A stretch of DNA of 64,000 nt from Litorilituus sediminis (GCF_004295665.1 NZ_CP034759.1:930001-994000), one strand, 5' to 3'. Shown: positions 1-9,645, counted from the stretch's first letter. Program-made: numbers and translations. Notes: generated by a model not told the origin, from the sequence alone.

Positions 1-1
1 T

Positions 2-232
2 ACTGGTAACAATAGTCGCTGCTTTTTTAGCAGTTTAAGTTTTAGCTTAGCGCACTTGCTTTATGCCAATTGGATTGCCGTTATCCTGTCTTTTTGTGGT
101 AGCTTATTATTTAGCTACCGTTATGTAAAAACAGATAACATCGCCTTAGTTATTGTTGAGCATAGCTTATGGGGTATGTTTATTTTCACTTCTGGCTTAG
201 GTAGCTTCTTTATTGTCAGCACTTGGCTTTAA
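2..232 (+). CDS. CPBP-family intramembrane protease, C-terminal end (partial)
   Basis: An open frame enters from the window edge and stops at a TAA at 230-232, giving the last 76 residues of a hydrophobic protein. The piece contains SFSLAHLLY, a helical stretch, then IVEHSLWGMF and a final membrane segment. A His in a membrane helix followed by an (N/E)H-x-LWG element is typical of the C-terminal part of CPBP (CAAX protease and bacteriocin-processing, Abi) proteins, which are intramembrane glutamic proteases. The catalytic Glu pair would lie upstream, outside the window. The next gene starts 110 bases downstream on the same strand. The family call rests on a short segment, so it is moderate. 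Confidence 0.6.
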   Translation, partial: TGNNSRCFFSSLSFSLAHLLYANWIAVILSFCGSLLFSYRYVKTDNIALVIVEHSLWGMFIFTSGLGSFFIVSTWL

Positions 233-341
233 CTAGCTAAGCGTATTGCCCTAAAATCATTAACTTTTCATCAGTGCTTCATATTTTTGTCATTTTCGCT
301 CGCTTAAATAACGACAAGCTTGATTAATAGGTCAATATTAC

Positions 342-1520
342 ATGAGTCAGTCAGTTATCGCTTTTCCCCAAGAAAAAACAACCAGCCTACTCGACTATTT
401 ACAGCCTTTATTAACACGAAAATCAATCACCCCTAATGATGCTGGCTGCCAGCAATTTATTGCCAAGCAATTAACTGCGCTAGGTTTTTCTTGCCATCAC
501 TTTAACTGTAACGGTGTTGAAAATCTCGTTGCCTCAATTGGCTCAGGTAATACCCGTATTGCCTTTGCCGGACATACCGATGTAGTACCAAGCGGCGCAG
601 AAAAATTATGGCAAGCACCGCCTTTTTCCGGTCAAATCATTGATGACTTTGTTATCGGTCGCGGGGTTGCCGATATGAAAGGTGGCATTGCCGCTATGTT
701 GTCTGCCATAAAAAAATGTTGAGCTTCTTTTAATTTAACTAAAAATACACTTTACTTTTTAATCACCTCCGATGAAGAAGGTGAAGCAGAATTTGGCACA
801 AAAGCCATTATGGCTTACTTAAAAAGTAAAAATAAGCTACCGCACTTTTGCATTATTGGTGAGCCTACAGCAAGCATGCAAACCGGCGATGTTATCAAGG
901 TTGGTCGTCGTGGCGCCATTTCTGGTGAAGTCATCATTCAAGGACAGCAAGGCCATGTTGCCTACCCTAAACAAAGTGATAACGCTGCCCACACAGCAGC
1001 AAAAATTAGCAATTGCTTAACTGAGCTAGTATGGGATCAAGGCTGTGAAGACTTTCCGGGAACAAGTTTGCAAATCACTTCTATCGATACCGGAAAATGG
1101 ACTGATAATATTATCCCCGGCAGCAGTAAAATTGCTTTTAATGTACGTTACTCACACAAGCAAAGTGAACAGCAAGTGAAAAACATTATTAGCGCTAAGC
1201 TGGCTAAATTTAACGAAAAAGCAAGCATCCGTTGGTTACGCCCTTGCCAAGCTTATTTTACCTCAACACAAGCATTTAATGGGGTAAGCTTAGTTACCGA
1301 AGTGGAGAAGGCTATTTTTAATGTTTGCCACCGCTTTCCAAGGCTTTCAACCTCAGGCGGTACTTCTGATGGTCGATTTATAGCGCAAGGCAATTGCCAA
1401 GTCGTTGAGTTAGGCGTGCCAAATACTAGCATTCACCAAATTAATGAAAAAGTGCGCCTTAAAGACTTATATACACTAGAAAGCATCTATATTGATTTAC
1501 TTTCACGTATGATGTCTTAA
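342..1520 (+). pseudogene. dapE: succinyl-diaminopimelate desuccinylase, interrupted by an in-frame TGA
   Basis: DapE is a dinuclear zinc M20 peptidase that removes succinate from N-succinyl-LL-diaminopimelate in lysine and peptidoglycan precursor synthesis. The full frame from ATG 342 spans 392 codons, close to the normal length, and aligns end to end with E. coli DapE from memory: DAGCQ, FAGHTDVVP (metal His/Asp), GRGVADMKGG, SDEEG (catalytic Glu pair), VGRRGAISGEV, QGHVAYP, GGTSDGRFIA, ELGVPNTSIHQINE. Codon 127 (720-722) is TGA. The frame is identical on both sides, so this is one nonsense change and not a frameshift. The Glu pair lies between the stop and the next Met (810), so restart at 810 cannot give an active enzyme. 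Pseudogene, sequencing error and readthrough cannot be separated here. Confidence 0.85.
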
Positions 1521-1541
1521 AGCGCACTTTAGTTTATCTTA

Positions 1542-1576
1542 GTTATTTAGCTAATTAAGCTAAATAACGTTTTTTC
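1542..1576 (+). terminator. Rho-independent terminator after dapE
   Basis: GTTATTTAGCT at 1542-1552 pairs perfectly with AGCTAAATAAC at 1558-1568 across a 5-base loop, followed by GTTTTTTC. It overlaps the last codons of the convergent acyltransferase gene. Confidence 0.6.
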
Positions 1577-3261
1577 TTGTTGTCTTTAAGCTTTTCAATA
1601 TCAACTAACACTAAGCCATCAATGCAGTTATTAAAGTCTGCATCGATACCAAAATCTATAAAGTGAACACCTCCAGGCTCGGTTAATTCACTATATTGTT
1701 TATACAAGGTCGGTATAGCAACGCCCATATTAGCCAGTAGATTTTTCAACTTGGAAAAGTCTTGTTTATAGTCATCCCCGACAAAATGTTGTTTCAATTG
1801 TTCTAATAACGCTTGATTAAACTGCACAGGATTGCGCGATGGCGCGAAATTCTCGATACTGCCAAAATATAAACGATAGAAATAAACTAATAAGTCTTTA
1901 GCCGCTTGTGGCATGGCATTACTAATGCTAACAGGGCCATAAAGGTAGCGATATTTAGGGTACTTTTTAATAAAAGCGCCAATACCAAACCATAAGTAAT
2001 CTAAACTGCGCTTGCCCCAATACTTAGGCTGAACAAAACTTCGGCCTAACTCTAGCCCTTGCGCCAAATAATCCGACATCTTTCCTTCTAGATTAAACAA
2101 GCTATGACTATACAGGCCATCTAAACCCATAGCATTTATGATCTCGGCGGTGTCAGCAAATCGGTAAGCACCAACCACTTCTAGCTCATCATTATCCCAA
2201 AGTAATAAATGAAAATAATGTTGATCAAACTTATCTAAATCTCTACGTAAGCCGCTGCCTTCACCAACCGCTCGAAAGGAATGTTCCCTTAAACAGCCTA
2301 TTTCACGCATAATAATGTCATTCTTGGTCGCTCTATGCAGATAAACTACCTTGCCATCAGGCGTTTCGCCTAAATGCTCACAATGCTCAATCGCTTCTTT
2401 AAGTTGCTTACGATCTTCTACAGGCGCTATCGCACTTTGCGTTTGAAAAACATCGCCTTTGCCCTTTTTTAAGCGATAAAGATGACGTTTAAACATTTTG
2501 GTTTTGGTTTTAATATCAACGAGCAAGGCACCATAATGCTCAAAAGGTATTTGCTTACCAATACGCATCGGAATATCTTTTTCTTGCTGTTTAAACATTT
2601 CAGACACCAACATTAACGTAGATATTGGCTTAGACAGCATAGAGACACCATAAAAAGCAGCCGAGTTCTTCGCTTCAATATAAATAGGAATAATCGGTGC
2701 TTGGCTTTGGCTGGCAAACCTTAAAAAGCCGCTGTGCCATTTGCCATCTCGAATGCCTTGAGGACTGAGTCGAGACACTTCACCAGCTGGAAAAACAATA
2801 ATCGCTTGCTCATTGGCTAAGTGATTATGAATCGCCTTAAGGTCATCTTTTGGCGTTGTCCCGCCCATATTGTTTACAGGCAGCAACAATGGGTGTAACG
2901 GCTCTAACTCCATCAATAAACTATTCACCACCACCTTAACGTCACGGCGAATATCACACACCAGCTTAATCAAAGCTAAACCATCGAGTGAGCCGATGGG
3001 ATGATTGGCGATAATGACAACCTTGCCGGTTGCCGGAATATTTTCCCGCTCACTATCACGCACTGAATAGCTTACATCAAAATACTGTAAAACCTGTTCA
3101 ACGAACTCTAAACCATTTAAATGCGGATATTGCTGACCGAATTCCTGAAATTTATCAACATAAAGCAAGCTTTTGAGTGCTGCTTTAACGGGCTTTTCTA
3201 TCCATGGTTTATCTTTTAAAGACGGTAAGTTTTTGGTTACAACATCATCTACATCAATCAT
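1555..3261 (-). CDS. bifunctional acyltransferase, OlsF-like (PlsC domain plus GNAT/hemolysin-like domain)
   Basis: The 568-residue protein has two acyltransferase parts. Residues about 75-260 form a PlsC/LPLAT-like domain, with NHPIGSLDG at 86-94 (catalytic His-Asp region) and FPAGEVSR at 157-164. Residues about 300-500 resemble the hemolysin/OlsB-type GNAT domain: GAYRFADT, LELGRSFV, then GPVSISN. This order is that of OlsF, which makes ornithine lipids by N-acylating ornithine (C-terminal part) and O-acylating the product (N-terminal part). Many gammaproteobacterial homologues are uncharacterised, so ornithine-lipid synthesis is an inference. It is single-gene, convergent with dapE and divergent from the siderophore receptor gene. 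No membrane segment is obvious; a peripheral inner-membrane role is likely. Confidence 0.72.
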   Translation of the reverse strand: MIDVDDVVTKNLPSLKDKPWIEKPVKAALKSLLYVDKFQEFGQQYPHLNGLEFVEQVLQYFDVSYSVRDSERENIPATGKVVIIANHPIGSLDGLALIKLVCDIRRDVKVVVNSLLMELEPLHPLLLPVNNMGGTTPKDDLKAIHNHLANEQAIIVFPAGEVSRLSPQGIRDGKWHSGFLRFASQSQAPIIPIYIEAKNSAAFYGVSMLSKPISTLMLVSEMFKQQEKDIPMRIGKQIPFEHYGALLVDIKTKTKMFKRHLYRLKKGKGDVFQTQSAIAPVEDRKQLKEAIEHCEHLGETPDGKVVYLHRATKNDIIMREIGCLREHSFRAVGEGSGLRRDLDKFDQHYFHLLLWDNDELEVVGAYRFADTAEIINAMGLDGLYSHSLFNLEGKMSDYLAQGLELGRSFVQPKYWGKRSLDYLWFGIGAFIKKYPKYRYLYGPVSISNAMPQAAKDLLVYFYRLYFGSIENFAPSRNPVQFNQALLEQLKQHFVGDDYKQDFSKLKNLLANMGVAIPTLYKQYSELTEPGGVHFIDFGIDADFNNCIDGLVLVDIEKLKDNKKKRYLA

Positions 3262-3415
3262 ATATCACTCAATAGTTAGTGGTAATCAAAGTCACTCTAA
3301 GCAACAAAAATTAACTTTTTGTGACACCTTAATGATGTTTATATGACCAATAAATCAGTTACTTCCTTTAGCTATTGAATTGTAACAATTGTAATAATGC
3401 TGGACTTATTTATGC

Positions 3416-3440
3416 AAATGAGAATAATTCTCGCTCATTT
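3416..3440 (+). promoter_or_regulatory. Fur box
   Basis: The site contains TGAGAATAATTCTCG at 3419-3433, a close match to the 7-1-7 Fur consensus TGATAATNATTATCA, inside a longer inverted repeat (AAATGAG at 3416 against CTCATTT at 3434). It lies 36 bases before the receptor start. Iron-dependent repression of the receptor is inferred. Confidence 0.75.
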
Positions 3441-3475
3441 GAGCGTTATTAACATTACTATAATATAGGTCTAGC

Positions 3476-4579
3476 ATGAAACTTGAAAAACATAGCAGAG
3501 GGCTAACACCTCTCGCAGCAGCTATCTCTCTAGCACTTACAGCACCTTTAGCATTTGCTGAAGAAAACAAAACGAAAGACGAAGATATTGAAAAGATTGA
3601 AGTAACAGGTAGCTTTCAACAATCTTTAATTAATCGTATTCCTGTTACCCCAAAAGAGCTGCCGTTTACTTTAGATGTAGTTGACAGTGAGCTATTAGAG
3701 CTTCGCAACTTCACCCGCCCTATTGAAGCGTTAACTACCTTACCTAACATCGCTCGCACAGAAGACAGAAACGGAACAGGTACTACCAGCTTCATTTCGC
3801 GTGGTTTTACTGCCCCTATTTTAGTCGATAACCGCATTCAAAATAACTTTAGAGGGGCTGGTGCTCGTGATGATTCTTTCGTTGAGCGCTATGAGATCCT
3901 AAAAGGTCCAGCCTCCATTGCTTCAGGCCCTGTGGGTGCTGGTGGTATCATTAACACAGTAACTAAAAACCCATACGTTGAGCAAGGTGCCAGTGTTAAG
4001 CTGCGCGCTGATCAATTTGGTAGCGCAGGTGTTGATTTTGACTTCAACATGGGTGAAATCAACAACTCTGATACAGTATTACTACGTGTAAGTGGCGCCT
4101 ATAGAGATTTCAAATATGATGCAGATCACCAAGGACGCACAACCACAGCTATTCGTCCTGTTGCCATTTTTAATCTGGGTGATAGCACCTCACTAAAAGC
4201 CAGTGTTGCTTATCGTGAAACTGAATCTAACCCAAATGGCGGTTTCCCTGTGCCAAATGGTGAAATTCCAGACAATATTGATACAGATACCTTCTTAGGT
4301 TTTGTTGATGGTGAAGTTGAATCAGAAGATTTACTTATCAACACAGAGCTTAACCATGAGTTTTTAGATAACCTAAAACTTACGGTTCGTGCCAGCAAAC
4401 AAGCTACCGATATGGACTATAAACACATTGGTGGTGTATACAGTTACGACAACTTAACAACAGGTGATTACACTTACCTTTCAGAAAATGCTGCGCAAAA
4501 TGAAATTAATGCCACCTTTGTTGATGCACAGCTTGCCTACCAAGCTAACTTTTGGGGGCGAAGCCATCAACATTATTGA
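3476..4579 (+). pseudogene. TonB-dependent siderophore receptor, 3'-truncated
   Basis: The frame encodes 367 residues: a Sec signal peptide (hydrophobic core AAAISLALTAPLAFAEE), a TonB-box-like IEKIEVTG, the complete plug domain with the YEILKGPASIASGPVGAGGIIN motif region (about residues 135-165), and the first strands of the barrel. Family members run to about 700 residues and end in an aromatic residue; this one stops at WGRSHQHY. The last eight residues are translated from the hairpin that terminates the convergent abgT gene, so the barrel appears to have been deleted up to that terminator. The upstream Fur box fits a siderophore receptor. The product, if made, could not form a pore and is probably degraded. 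Confidence 0.8.
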
Positions 4580-4587
4580 TGGCTTTT
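4561..4587 (-). terminator. terminator of the AbgT-family gene
   Basis: AAGCCATCAA (4561-4570) pairs with TTGATGGCTT (4576-4585) over a 5-base loop. Read on the minus strand it lies 18 bases past the transporter stop. On the plus strand the same bases encode the aberrant tail of the truncated receptor. Confidence 0.6.
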
Positions 4588-4604
4588 CGCAATAGTGCAT
4601 TTAA

Positions 4605-6197
4605 TTATGCTGGCGTAAAGTAAATTGGTGAATTTGGCCCGACAGGTAAGCCAAAAACAAACACCCAAACATAAAACAATACCACCCAACCAACAAAGAA
4701 TATCATCGAATACGGCAGCATAGTCGCAACTAACGTGCCTATGCCCATATCTTTTTTATACTTGGTTGCGACTGCTAATATCAAGCCAAAGTAACTCATC
4801 ATAGGGGTGATTAAGTTGGTAACCGAATCGCCTATTCTATAAGCCGCTTGTATGGTTTCTGGCGCATAACCAACAAGCATTAGCATAGGGACAAAAATCG
4901 GGGCTGTTGCTGCCCACTGCGCTGATGAAGAGCCTAAGCTTAGATTAATCACCGCACACATAAAGATAAAGAAAACAAAAATTTCCGGGCCAGTTAAACT
5001 CAGCGCTTGTAATAAGTTCGCCCCATTAACCGCCATAATAGTGCCTAAATTGGTCCACTTAAAAAAGGCAACAAATTGCGCAGCAAAAAACACTAACACG
5101 ATATACATGCCCATCGAGCTCATGCTCTTAGACATCGCATTAATAATATCTCTATCATTGTTCATTGTGCCAACAACTTTACCGTATACAAAACCTGGAA
5201 TAAGGAAGGTAATAAAGATAATAACAACTATGCCTTTTAAGAAAGGCGAGCCAGCAACAGCGCCCGTTTCTGGGTGACGTAAAATGCCATTTTCTGGCAC
5301 TATGGTTAGTGCCAGCACAGCACAGGTAATTAAAAATGCTAGGCCGGCATATTTTAAGCCTTTCACTTCAACATCAGTTAAATGTTCAACTTTGTTATTG
5401 CTTAAATCTTCACTGGCTTCATCATTGTTGTACTTGCCTAATCTTGGCTCAACGATTTTCTCGGTGATCACTGTACCTAAAATGGCAATCATAAATACAG
5501 AAACAAACATAAAGTAATAGTTAGCTTCTGGGCCTACTTGATAATCTGGCGCAATTAATTGCGCTGCTGGCGTTGTTATACCCGCAAGTAAGGGATCAAT
5601 AGTGCCCAATAATAAGTTAGCACTATAACCACCAGAAACCCCGGCAAAAGCAGCGGCCAAACCGGCTAAGGGATGTCTGCCTAAACTATGAAATATCATG
5701 GCAGATAACGGAATTAACACCACATAACCTAACTCAGATGCGGTATTAGATAAGATTGCCGCAAGCACAATAGCAAAAGTAACAAAGCGTTTTGACGCCC
5801 CCATCACCATGCCGCGCATAGCAGCGGATAACAAGCCTGAGTGCTCAGCTACACTCACCCCTAATAAGGCAACAAGTACCGTACCTAGTGGTGCAAAACC
5901 GGTAAAGTTAGTGACTAAGCCTGTCATAATGCGTTGTAAGCCTTCAGCACTTAATAAGCTGACCACTTCAATAACGCCATCTGCCTCACGGCCTTTTGAA
6001 CCAACAGGTCTAGGATCAATTGCGCTTAAACCAAAAAAGTCAGCAATACCGCTAAAAATAATGATTGCCAGACAAAAAATAGCAAATAGTGTTATCGGGT
6101 GAGGTAATAAATTCCCCAAAAACTCTACCGTGGCAAGAAAGCGATTAAACAAACCTTTCTGGGTATTCTCTAATGGTTTAGTGTTTTGCATGTCCAA
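4605..6197 (-). CDS. AbgT-family transporter (p-aminobenzoyl-glutamate transporter family)
   Basis: This 530-residue, very hydrophobic protein starts with a short cytoplasmic leader, then HPITLFAIFCLAIII and about eleven membrane segments. Family signatures include FTGFAPLGTVLVALLGVSVAEHSGL, SNTASELGYVVLIPL, and near the end GDSVTNLITPMMSYFGL. Known relatives are E. coli AbgT, which imports p-aminobenzoyl-glutamate, and MtrF-like members that export sulfonamides and related compounds, so direction and substrate are open. The start is uncertain: TTG at 6197 has an AAGGG ribosome site 10 bases ahead, whereas the ATG two codons in is 16 bases from it. No abgA or abgB peptidase gene is adjacent. 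Confidence 0.85.
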   Translation of the reverse strand: MDMQNTKPLENTQKGLFNRFLATVEFLGNLLPHPITLFAIFCLAIIIFSGIADFFGLSAIDPRPVGSKGREADGVIEVVSLLSAEGLQRIMTGLVTNFTGFAPLGTVLVALLGVSVAEHSGLLSAAMRGMVMGASKRFVTFAIVLAAILSNTASELGYVVLIPLSAMIFHSLGRHPLAGLAAAFAGVSGGYSANLLLGTIDPLLAGITTPAAQLIAPDYQVGPEANYYFMFVSVFMIAILGTVITEKIVEPRLGKYNNDEASEDLSNNKVEHLTDVEVKGLKYAGLAFLITCAVLALTIVPENGILRHPETGAVAGSPFLKGIVVIIFITFLIPGFVYGKVVGTMNNDRDIINAMSKSMSSMGMYIVLVFFAAQFVAFFKWTNLGTIMAVNGANLLQALSLTGPEIFVFFIFMCAVINLSLGSSSAQWAATAPIFVPMLMLVGYAPETIQAAYRIGDSVTNLITPMMSYFGLILAVATKYKKDMGIGTLVATMLPYSMIFFVGWVVLFYVWVFVFGLPVGPNSPIYFTPA

Positions 6198-6441
6198 CTA
6201 AATATGCCCTTAATACGAATAAAAAATTACCGAAAGATAACATAAAGCATTAAGGCATGTCGCCTACATCAGATTGATTGACAAAAAAATGCGTTGAAGT
6301 TCAATATATAGTGCTTATAGACAGAAGTAACCTAACCCTAAATTTAACAATACTCATTCAAAATATCCTATTTTAGTTCGGCAATATTTATCATATAGTA
6401 AAGCTAACATTTACCTATAGTTATGAATTACATGGAAGTAT

Positions 6442-7086
6442 ATGACAAGTAAAGTAACCATCTTAAATGCTTCAAAAAAGTTTAATCCTGTTTTACCTTT
6501 GCTAGAGTCTAAAGCTCAAGATGCCCTTAATAAAATAGGGAAACACATTCGATTACCTAACATTGATATTATAATCAGCCCTTGGCCCAAAGAGCATGTT
6601 ACTACCACAGGAATTCTTGGCTGTGTTAGCACTCAATATTTAATTGATATTTTATTAGATACAGAGCGAGATGATCTTTTAGATATCATCAATAATGAGC
6701 TGCCCCTCGTTTTAGCCCATGAATTGCATCATGTCGTGCGCACATACTCAGGAGTTCAGGAAGAAAAACTATTACAAGTGCTAATATCTGAGGGCTTGGC
6801 TTGTCATTTTGAAATGATGTTCATAGAGAAGAATACCATTAGTTTTTTCAGTGAAATTAAAAAATACAACTGGATTGATTTATATAAACAGATGGACGAT
6901 TACCTAGATAACACAGACTTTAATTACCCTTTATTTTTTGGCGGAGAGGATACATCTAAATTTCCGAATCGAGCAGGTTACTGGGTCGGGTATAATTTAG
7001 TTTCACAGTACATAAACAAGTATGGTGGCTGCGCTGCAACGCTTGTTAACATACCTGCTGAAAAGATTCTATTAGCGCATTCATGA
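6442..7086 (+). CDS. DUF2268-type putative zinc metallopeptidase
   Basis: The 214-residue protein carries LVLAHELHHVVRT at about residues 91-103, a gluzincin HExxH motif, and LISEGLACHFE about 25 residues later, supplying the likely third zinc ligand Glu. This pairing is characteristic of DUF2268 predicted Zn-dependent proteases. No signal peptide or membrane segment is seen, so it is probably cytoplasmic. GGAAG lies just ahead of the ATG. It stands alone between the divergent transporter gene and a lipoprotein gene. Substrate is unknown. Confidence 0.7.
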   Translation: MTSKVTILNASKKFNPVLPLLESKAQDALNKIGKHIRLPNIDIIISPWPKEHVTTTGILGCVSTQYLIDILLDTERDDLLDIINNELPLVLAHELHHVVRTYSGVQEEKLLQVLISEGLACHFEMMFIEKNTISFFSEIKKYNWIDLYKQMDDYLDNTDFNYPLFFGGEDTSKFPNRAGYWVGYNLVSQYINKYGGCAATLVNIPAEKILLAHS

Positions 7087-7204
7087 TTATTTTATTACAA
7101 ATTCAAAGGCTGTTTTTTGAAAGAGCAATACTCGATATTTCAGTCTTTAAGAACCTGATTAACTTTAGCTTAATATCGCAAACCTATTATTTTACGGAGT
7201 AAAA

Positions 7205-7744
7205 ATGAAACACACTTGGCTTACTGTTTTGCTTTCATCAATGTTAGTCATATCATGTGGTGGCTCAGGTGGCGATAGCTCCACTGACATTCCCAAAAGT
7301 GATGATATTACAAACTTAGCAAACACCGCTTGGATAAAAGAATGCTCACCTTATAATAAACTATCAAGCGATGATTCAAATACGGCTTGGAATGTCATAA
7401 CCAAGCTATCCATTGATGACGAACTAAAATCAACCTATCGCACTGAGTATTTCAGACCTGAAGATACCTTATGCGAAACCAGAGAATTTGATTCAATTGA
7501 TGTTTCGACATTTGATATTAAAAGTAAGGTAATTAGCGATGAAAGTATTGCAGCTTATGGCCTAAATGAAACCTTTATTTACAACTCAGGTAATGGTGTT
7601 ACTTCGCCAATGTACACCTTAATTTATGTTAACAGTGAAAGACTTTATTTTGGTCAAAGCTCAGGTGCCAATACTGGTGAAACAGCAAGTACAAGGCACT
7701 CTTCTATATCGCTAGATAATTATTTTATTCAACAAGTAAACTAA
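7205..7744 (+). CDS. small lipoprotein of unknown function
   Basis: The 179-residue product has a type II signal peptide: MKHTWLTVLLSSMLVISC with a lipobox at VISC-G, followed by a GGSGGDSS spacer common in Alteromonadales lipoproteins. The mature part is acidic and has paired Cys residues (ECSPYNK, ETLCETRE in the sense of one Cys each at about 48 and 90), possibly a disulfide. I recognise no domain. A ribosome site (ACGGAG) precedes the ATG. It would sit in the outer or inner membrane facing the periplasm. Confidence 0.65.
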   Translation: MKHTWLTVLLSSMLVISCGGSGGDSSTDIPKSDDITNLANTAWIKECSPYNKLSSDDSNTAWNVITKLSIDDELKSTYRTEYFRPEDTLCETREFDSIDVSTFDIKSKVISDESIAAYGLNETFIYNSGNGVTSPMYTLIYVNSERLYFGQSSGANTGETASTRHSSISLDNYFIQQVN

Positions 7745-7789
7745 CAATGGCTATTAACTGACAGCCATCAATGACGAGTAATATTAACT

Positions 7790-8197
7790 ATGTATCAAGG
7801 TAGCTGCTTGTGCGGCAGAGTAAAATTTCACATTGTCGGACAAATTACCGACATCATTCATTGTCATTGCTCCTTGTGTCGCAAATCTAGCGGAACAGCG
7901 TATGCGACCAATGGCTTTGTTAATGTTTCAGATTTTAACATTATTGCTGGCGAAGATAATTTAACTCACTTTGAATTACGACCGGGTAAAAAAAGGCACT
8001 TCTGTAAAACCTGTGCTTCACCCATTTATAGCTCTAACTCGCTAGATAATAGCCGGATTAGAATACGTTTAGGGGTACTTGATTCAGATATAAACGAGAA
8101 GCCGATTTCCCATAATTTTGTTACCTCCAAAGCGAATTGGGATAATCTAGATGCTGACTTACCTCGCTACGAAAAATATGAGCCTAGCCGTAGCTAA
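7790..8197 (+). CDS. GFA/CENP-V domain protein
   Basis: This 135-residue protein shows the zinc-ligand pattern of the GFA (glutathione-dependent formaldehyde-activating) fold: GSCLCGRVKF at 4-13, CHCSLCRKSSG at about 29-39 and FCKTCASP at about 72-79. It spans one entire domain. Most family members have no proven substrate; the name derives from Paracoccus Gfa, and formaldehyde detoxification should not be assumed. It is 45 bases after the lipoprotein gene and 54 before the SDR gene. Confidence 0.8.
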   Translation: MYQGSCLCGRVKFHIVGQITDIIHCHCSLCRKSSGTAYATNGFVNVSDFNIIAGEDNLTHFELRPGKKRHFCKTCASPIYSSNSLDNSRIRIRLGVLDSDINEKPISHNFVTSKANWDNLDADLPRYEKYEPSRS

Positions 8198-8251
8198 CTA
8201 TTGCCAAATGGCATTTTCGTAGAAATCACACATAGTTAAGGTGTATAGATA

Positions 8252-9001
8252 ATGACTGAAAAGGTTGTTCTAATTACGGGCGCAGGTCGTGGCATTGGTG
8301 CGGCTACCGCTAAGCTATTTGCTGAAAAAGGTTATGCGGTTTGCATAAACTATAAAGCAAATAGTAAAGCTGCGAATTTGCTCGCCGATGAAATAAGCGC
8401 AACTGGCGCAAAATGCATTACCGTGCAGGCGGATGTGTCTCAAGAAGATGATGTAAAAAGGCTTTTTTCAATTATTGAACAGGAGCTAGGTGCAATTAGC
8501 GTGTTAGTAAACAATGCTGGCATACTGCATCAGCAAACACGCTTAGAAGAGATGACCGCAGAGCGAATCAATACGATTTTAATCAATAATGTCACTAGTT
8601 ATTTTCTTTGCTCTAGAGAAGCAGTTAAGCGTATGTCAACTCGCCATGGCGGCAAAGGTGGCGTAATAGTTAATGTATCTTCTGGTGCGGCTCGCACTGG
8701 CTCGCCAAACGAATATATTGATTATGCCGCCTCAAAAGGCGCAATAGATACCTTAACCAAAGGCTTATCGTTAGAAGTTGCAGCTGAAGGTATTCGCGTG
8801 AATTGTGTTAGACCCGGCCTTATTTATACTGATATGCATGCTGATGGCGGAGAGCCAGAGCGAATAGCAAGATTAAAAAGCAAAATCCCCCTACAACGCG
8901 GTGGGCAGCCTGCAGAGGTAGCTGAAGCTATCTACTGGCTAGCATCAGATAAATCATCATTTTCTACCGGGAATTATCTAGATTTATCTGGTGGACTTTA
9001 G
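8252..9001 (+). CDS. SDR-family NAD(P)-dependent oxidoreductase
   Basis: The 249-residue protein is a classical short-chain dehydrogenase: TGAGRGIG cofactor loop at 9-16, NNAGIL at about 89-94, catalytic Ser in VNVSSGAA and YIDYAASKGA giving the YxxxK pair, then RPGLIYTDMH. It resembles FabG and glucose 1-dehydrogenase type enzymes. The neighbourhood does not define a substrate, so a specific reaction cannot be assigned. It is likely cytoplasmic and tetrameric, as usual for the family. Confidence 0.85.
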   Translation: MTEKVVLITGAGRGIGAATAKLFAEKGYAVCINYKANSKAANLLADEISATGAKCITVQADVSQEDDVKRLFSIIEQELGAISVLVNNAGILHQQTRLEEMTAERINTILINNVTSYFLCSREAVKRMSTRHGGKGGVIVNVSSGAARTGSPNEYIDYAASKGAIDTLTKGLSLEVAAEGIRVNCVRPGLIYTDMHADGGEPERIARLKSKIPLQRGGQPAEVAEAIYWLASDKSSFSTGNYLDLSGGL

Positions 9002-9093
9002 GGACAATGTAATTAAGCTAGTATCAATTAGGCTCCCTGATTTTTTCGAGGCAAAACTATTTCAAGAAAAATTAATTCAAGGCAAACTATCAA

Positions 9094-9633
9094 ATGAAAC
9101 ATACCGTAGAAGTACTGATTGACGAGCAAACTGTACAAGCCAAAATACAAGCGCTAGGTCAAAGCATCACTGCGCATTATCAAGACTCTAGTGACTTAGT
9201 TATTGTTGGCCTGTTACGTGGTTCGTTTATTTTTATGGCGGATTTATGCCGCGCCATTTCAATTGCCCATAGTATCGATTTTATGACGGCATCCAGTTAT
9301 GGCAACACCATGGAAAGCTCGCGCGATGTGCATATACTTAAAGATTTAGACGATACCATTGAAGGTAAAGATGTTTTATTGGTGGAAGATATTATTGATA
9401 CGGGCAATACACTAAGCAAAGTAAAACAAATTCTAAGTCTTAGAGCGCCTAAATCATTAAAAATTTGTACTTTGCTCGATAAGCCGAGTAAACGTGAAGT
9501 CGCTGTTGATATTGACTGGCTTGGCTTTGAAATTCCTGATGAGTTTGTTGTTGGCGTTGGCATAGACTACGCGCAAAAATATCGCCACCTGCCCTATATA
9601 GGTAAAGTTGTCCCTCTGGAAGTTGAAGACTGA
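9094..9633 (+). CDS. hpt: hypoxanthine phosphoribosyltransferase
   Basis: Hpt converts hypoxanthine (and guanine) with PRPP to IMP (and GMP) in purine salvage. The 179-residue length is typical. Visible motifs are [14 protein letters not shown] at about 38-51, [10 protein letters not shown], the PRPP loop [14 protein letters not shown] at 94-107, and a C-terminal FVVGVGIDY that binds the purine ring. It is the first salvage gene of the nucleoside region and converges on the response-regulator gene with only 12 bases between stops. I see no RutR-like palindrome before it. Confidence 0.92.
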   Translation: MKHTVEVLIDEQTVQAKIQALGQSITAHYQDSSDLVIVGLLRGSFIFMADLCRAISIAHSIDFMTASSYGNTMESSRDVHILKDLDDTIEGKDVLLVEDIIDTGNTLSKVKQILSLRAPKSLKICTLLDKPSKREVAVDIDWLGFEIPDEFVVGVGIDYAQKYRHLPYIGKVVPLEVED

Positions 9634-9645
9634 TAGCGGTAAGCG

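Noticed and set aside
720-722. Selenocysteine codon in dapE
   Set aside because: The position is in a variable linker away from the active site, no SECIS-like hairpin is evident just downstream, and DapE proteins do not use selenocysteine.
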